From Bacteroidales bacterium (GTDB lineage Bacteria > Bacteroidota > Bacteroidia > Bacteroidales > VadinHA17), in the NCBI GenBank assembly GCA_031285575.1, contig JAITVX010000264.1, forward strand, positions 1-5,014: a stretch of 5,014 nucleotides of DNA. Reading direction: 5' to 3'. Position numbers and translations under genes: made by a program. Positions 4,946 through 5,014 of the stretch are shown here, piece by piece; the stretch's first letter is position 1; each line of letters starts with the position of its first letter. The notes below the pieces were generated by a model. The model had not been told where the DNA came from. It was given only the letters and a program-made list of their open reading frames with translations, and searched no databases.

Positions 4946-5014
4946 CGTCATTGCGAAGGCAGAGCCTGAAGCAATCCATGTTGTGTTCTGGATTGGCTTC
5001 GCCGAGCTCGTAAA
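4946..5014. repeat. Compound copy of the dispersed repeat, cut off by the window end
   Basis: A forward unit runs from CGTCATTGCGA (4946-4956) to GAAGCAATCCA (4968-4978). After a spacer it is followed by an inverted unit starting CTGGATTGGCTTCGCC (4988-5003), which is incomplete at the window edge. The spacer word ATGTTGTG (4978-4985) is shared with the cluster at 1032-1119. The inverted unit has one inserted G relative to GGATTGCTTC. It lies upstream of the gcvH promoter and no gene is recognisable in it. Confidence 0.8.

Overview
The window reads as chromosomal sequence from a member of the Bacteroidota, most likely order Bacteroidales. Four lines of evidence support this: the four proteins resemble that group's versions, none of the starts has a clear Shine-Dalgarno sequence, starts are preceded by AT-rich leaders, and TAnnTTTG-type -7 boxes precede pdxJ and (with one mismatch) gcvH. 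This assignment comes from recognition of the sequences, not from a database search.

Layout. A complete NAD kinase gene (nadK, 44-913, minus) is divergent from a complete pyridoxine 5'-phosphate synthase gene (pdxJ, 1256-1972, plus). The 342-bp spacer between them holds a cluster of degenerate copies of a dispersed repeat (CGTCATTGCGA ... GAAGCAATCC), two palindromes, and a Bacteroidota-style promoter for pdxJ. Downstream of pdxJ, 1976-2175 carries five imperfect units at a 41-bp period, each centred on a TTTCATAA/TTATGAAA dyad. A probable terminator hairpin follows. A BtuB-like TonB-dependent outer-membrane receptor gene (2229-4301, minus) converges on pdxJ. Upstream of it on the same strand is gcvH (4414-4794, minus), the lipoyl carrier of the glycine cleavage system. 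The 112-bp gcvH-receptor gap holds another degenerate repeat copy and an eight-G run. After the gcvH promoter the window ends inside a further compound copy of the dispersed repeat.

How the genes relate. Three of the four make or carry cofactors: NADP from NadK, PLP from PdxJ and lipoyl-lysine on GcvH. The fourth imports a bulky ligand, plausibly a corrinoid. The genes are ordinary core metabolism and do not form an obvious single pathway. The only direct link is that the GcvP partner of GcvH uses PLP. The unexplained content is intergenic: the 41-bp hairpin array after pdxJ and the multi-locus repeat family. I see no defence system, CRISPR array, transposase, tRNA or rRNA.
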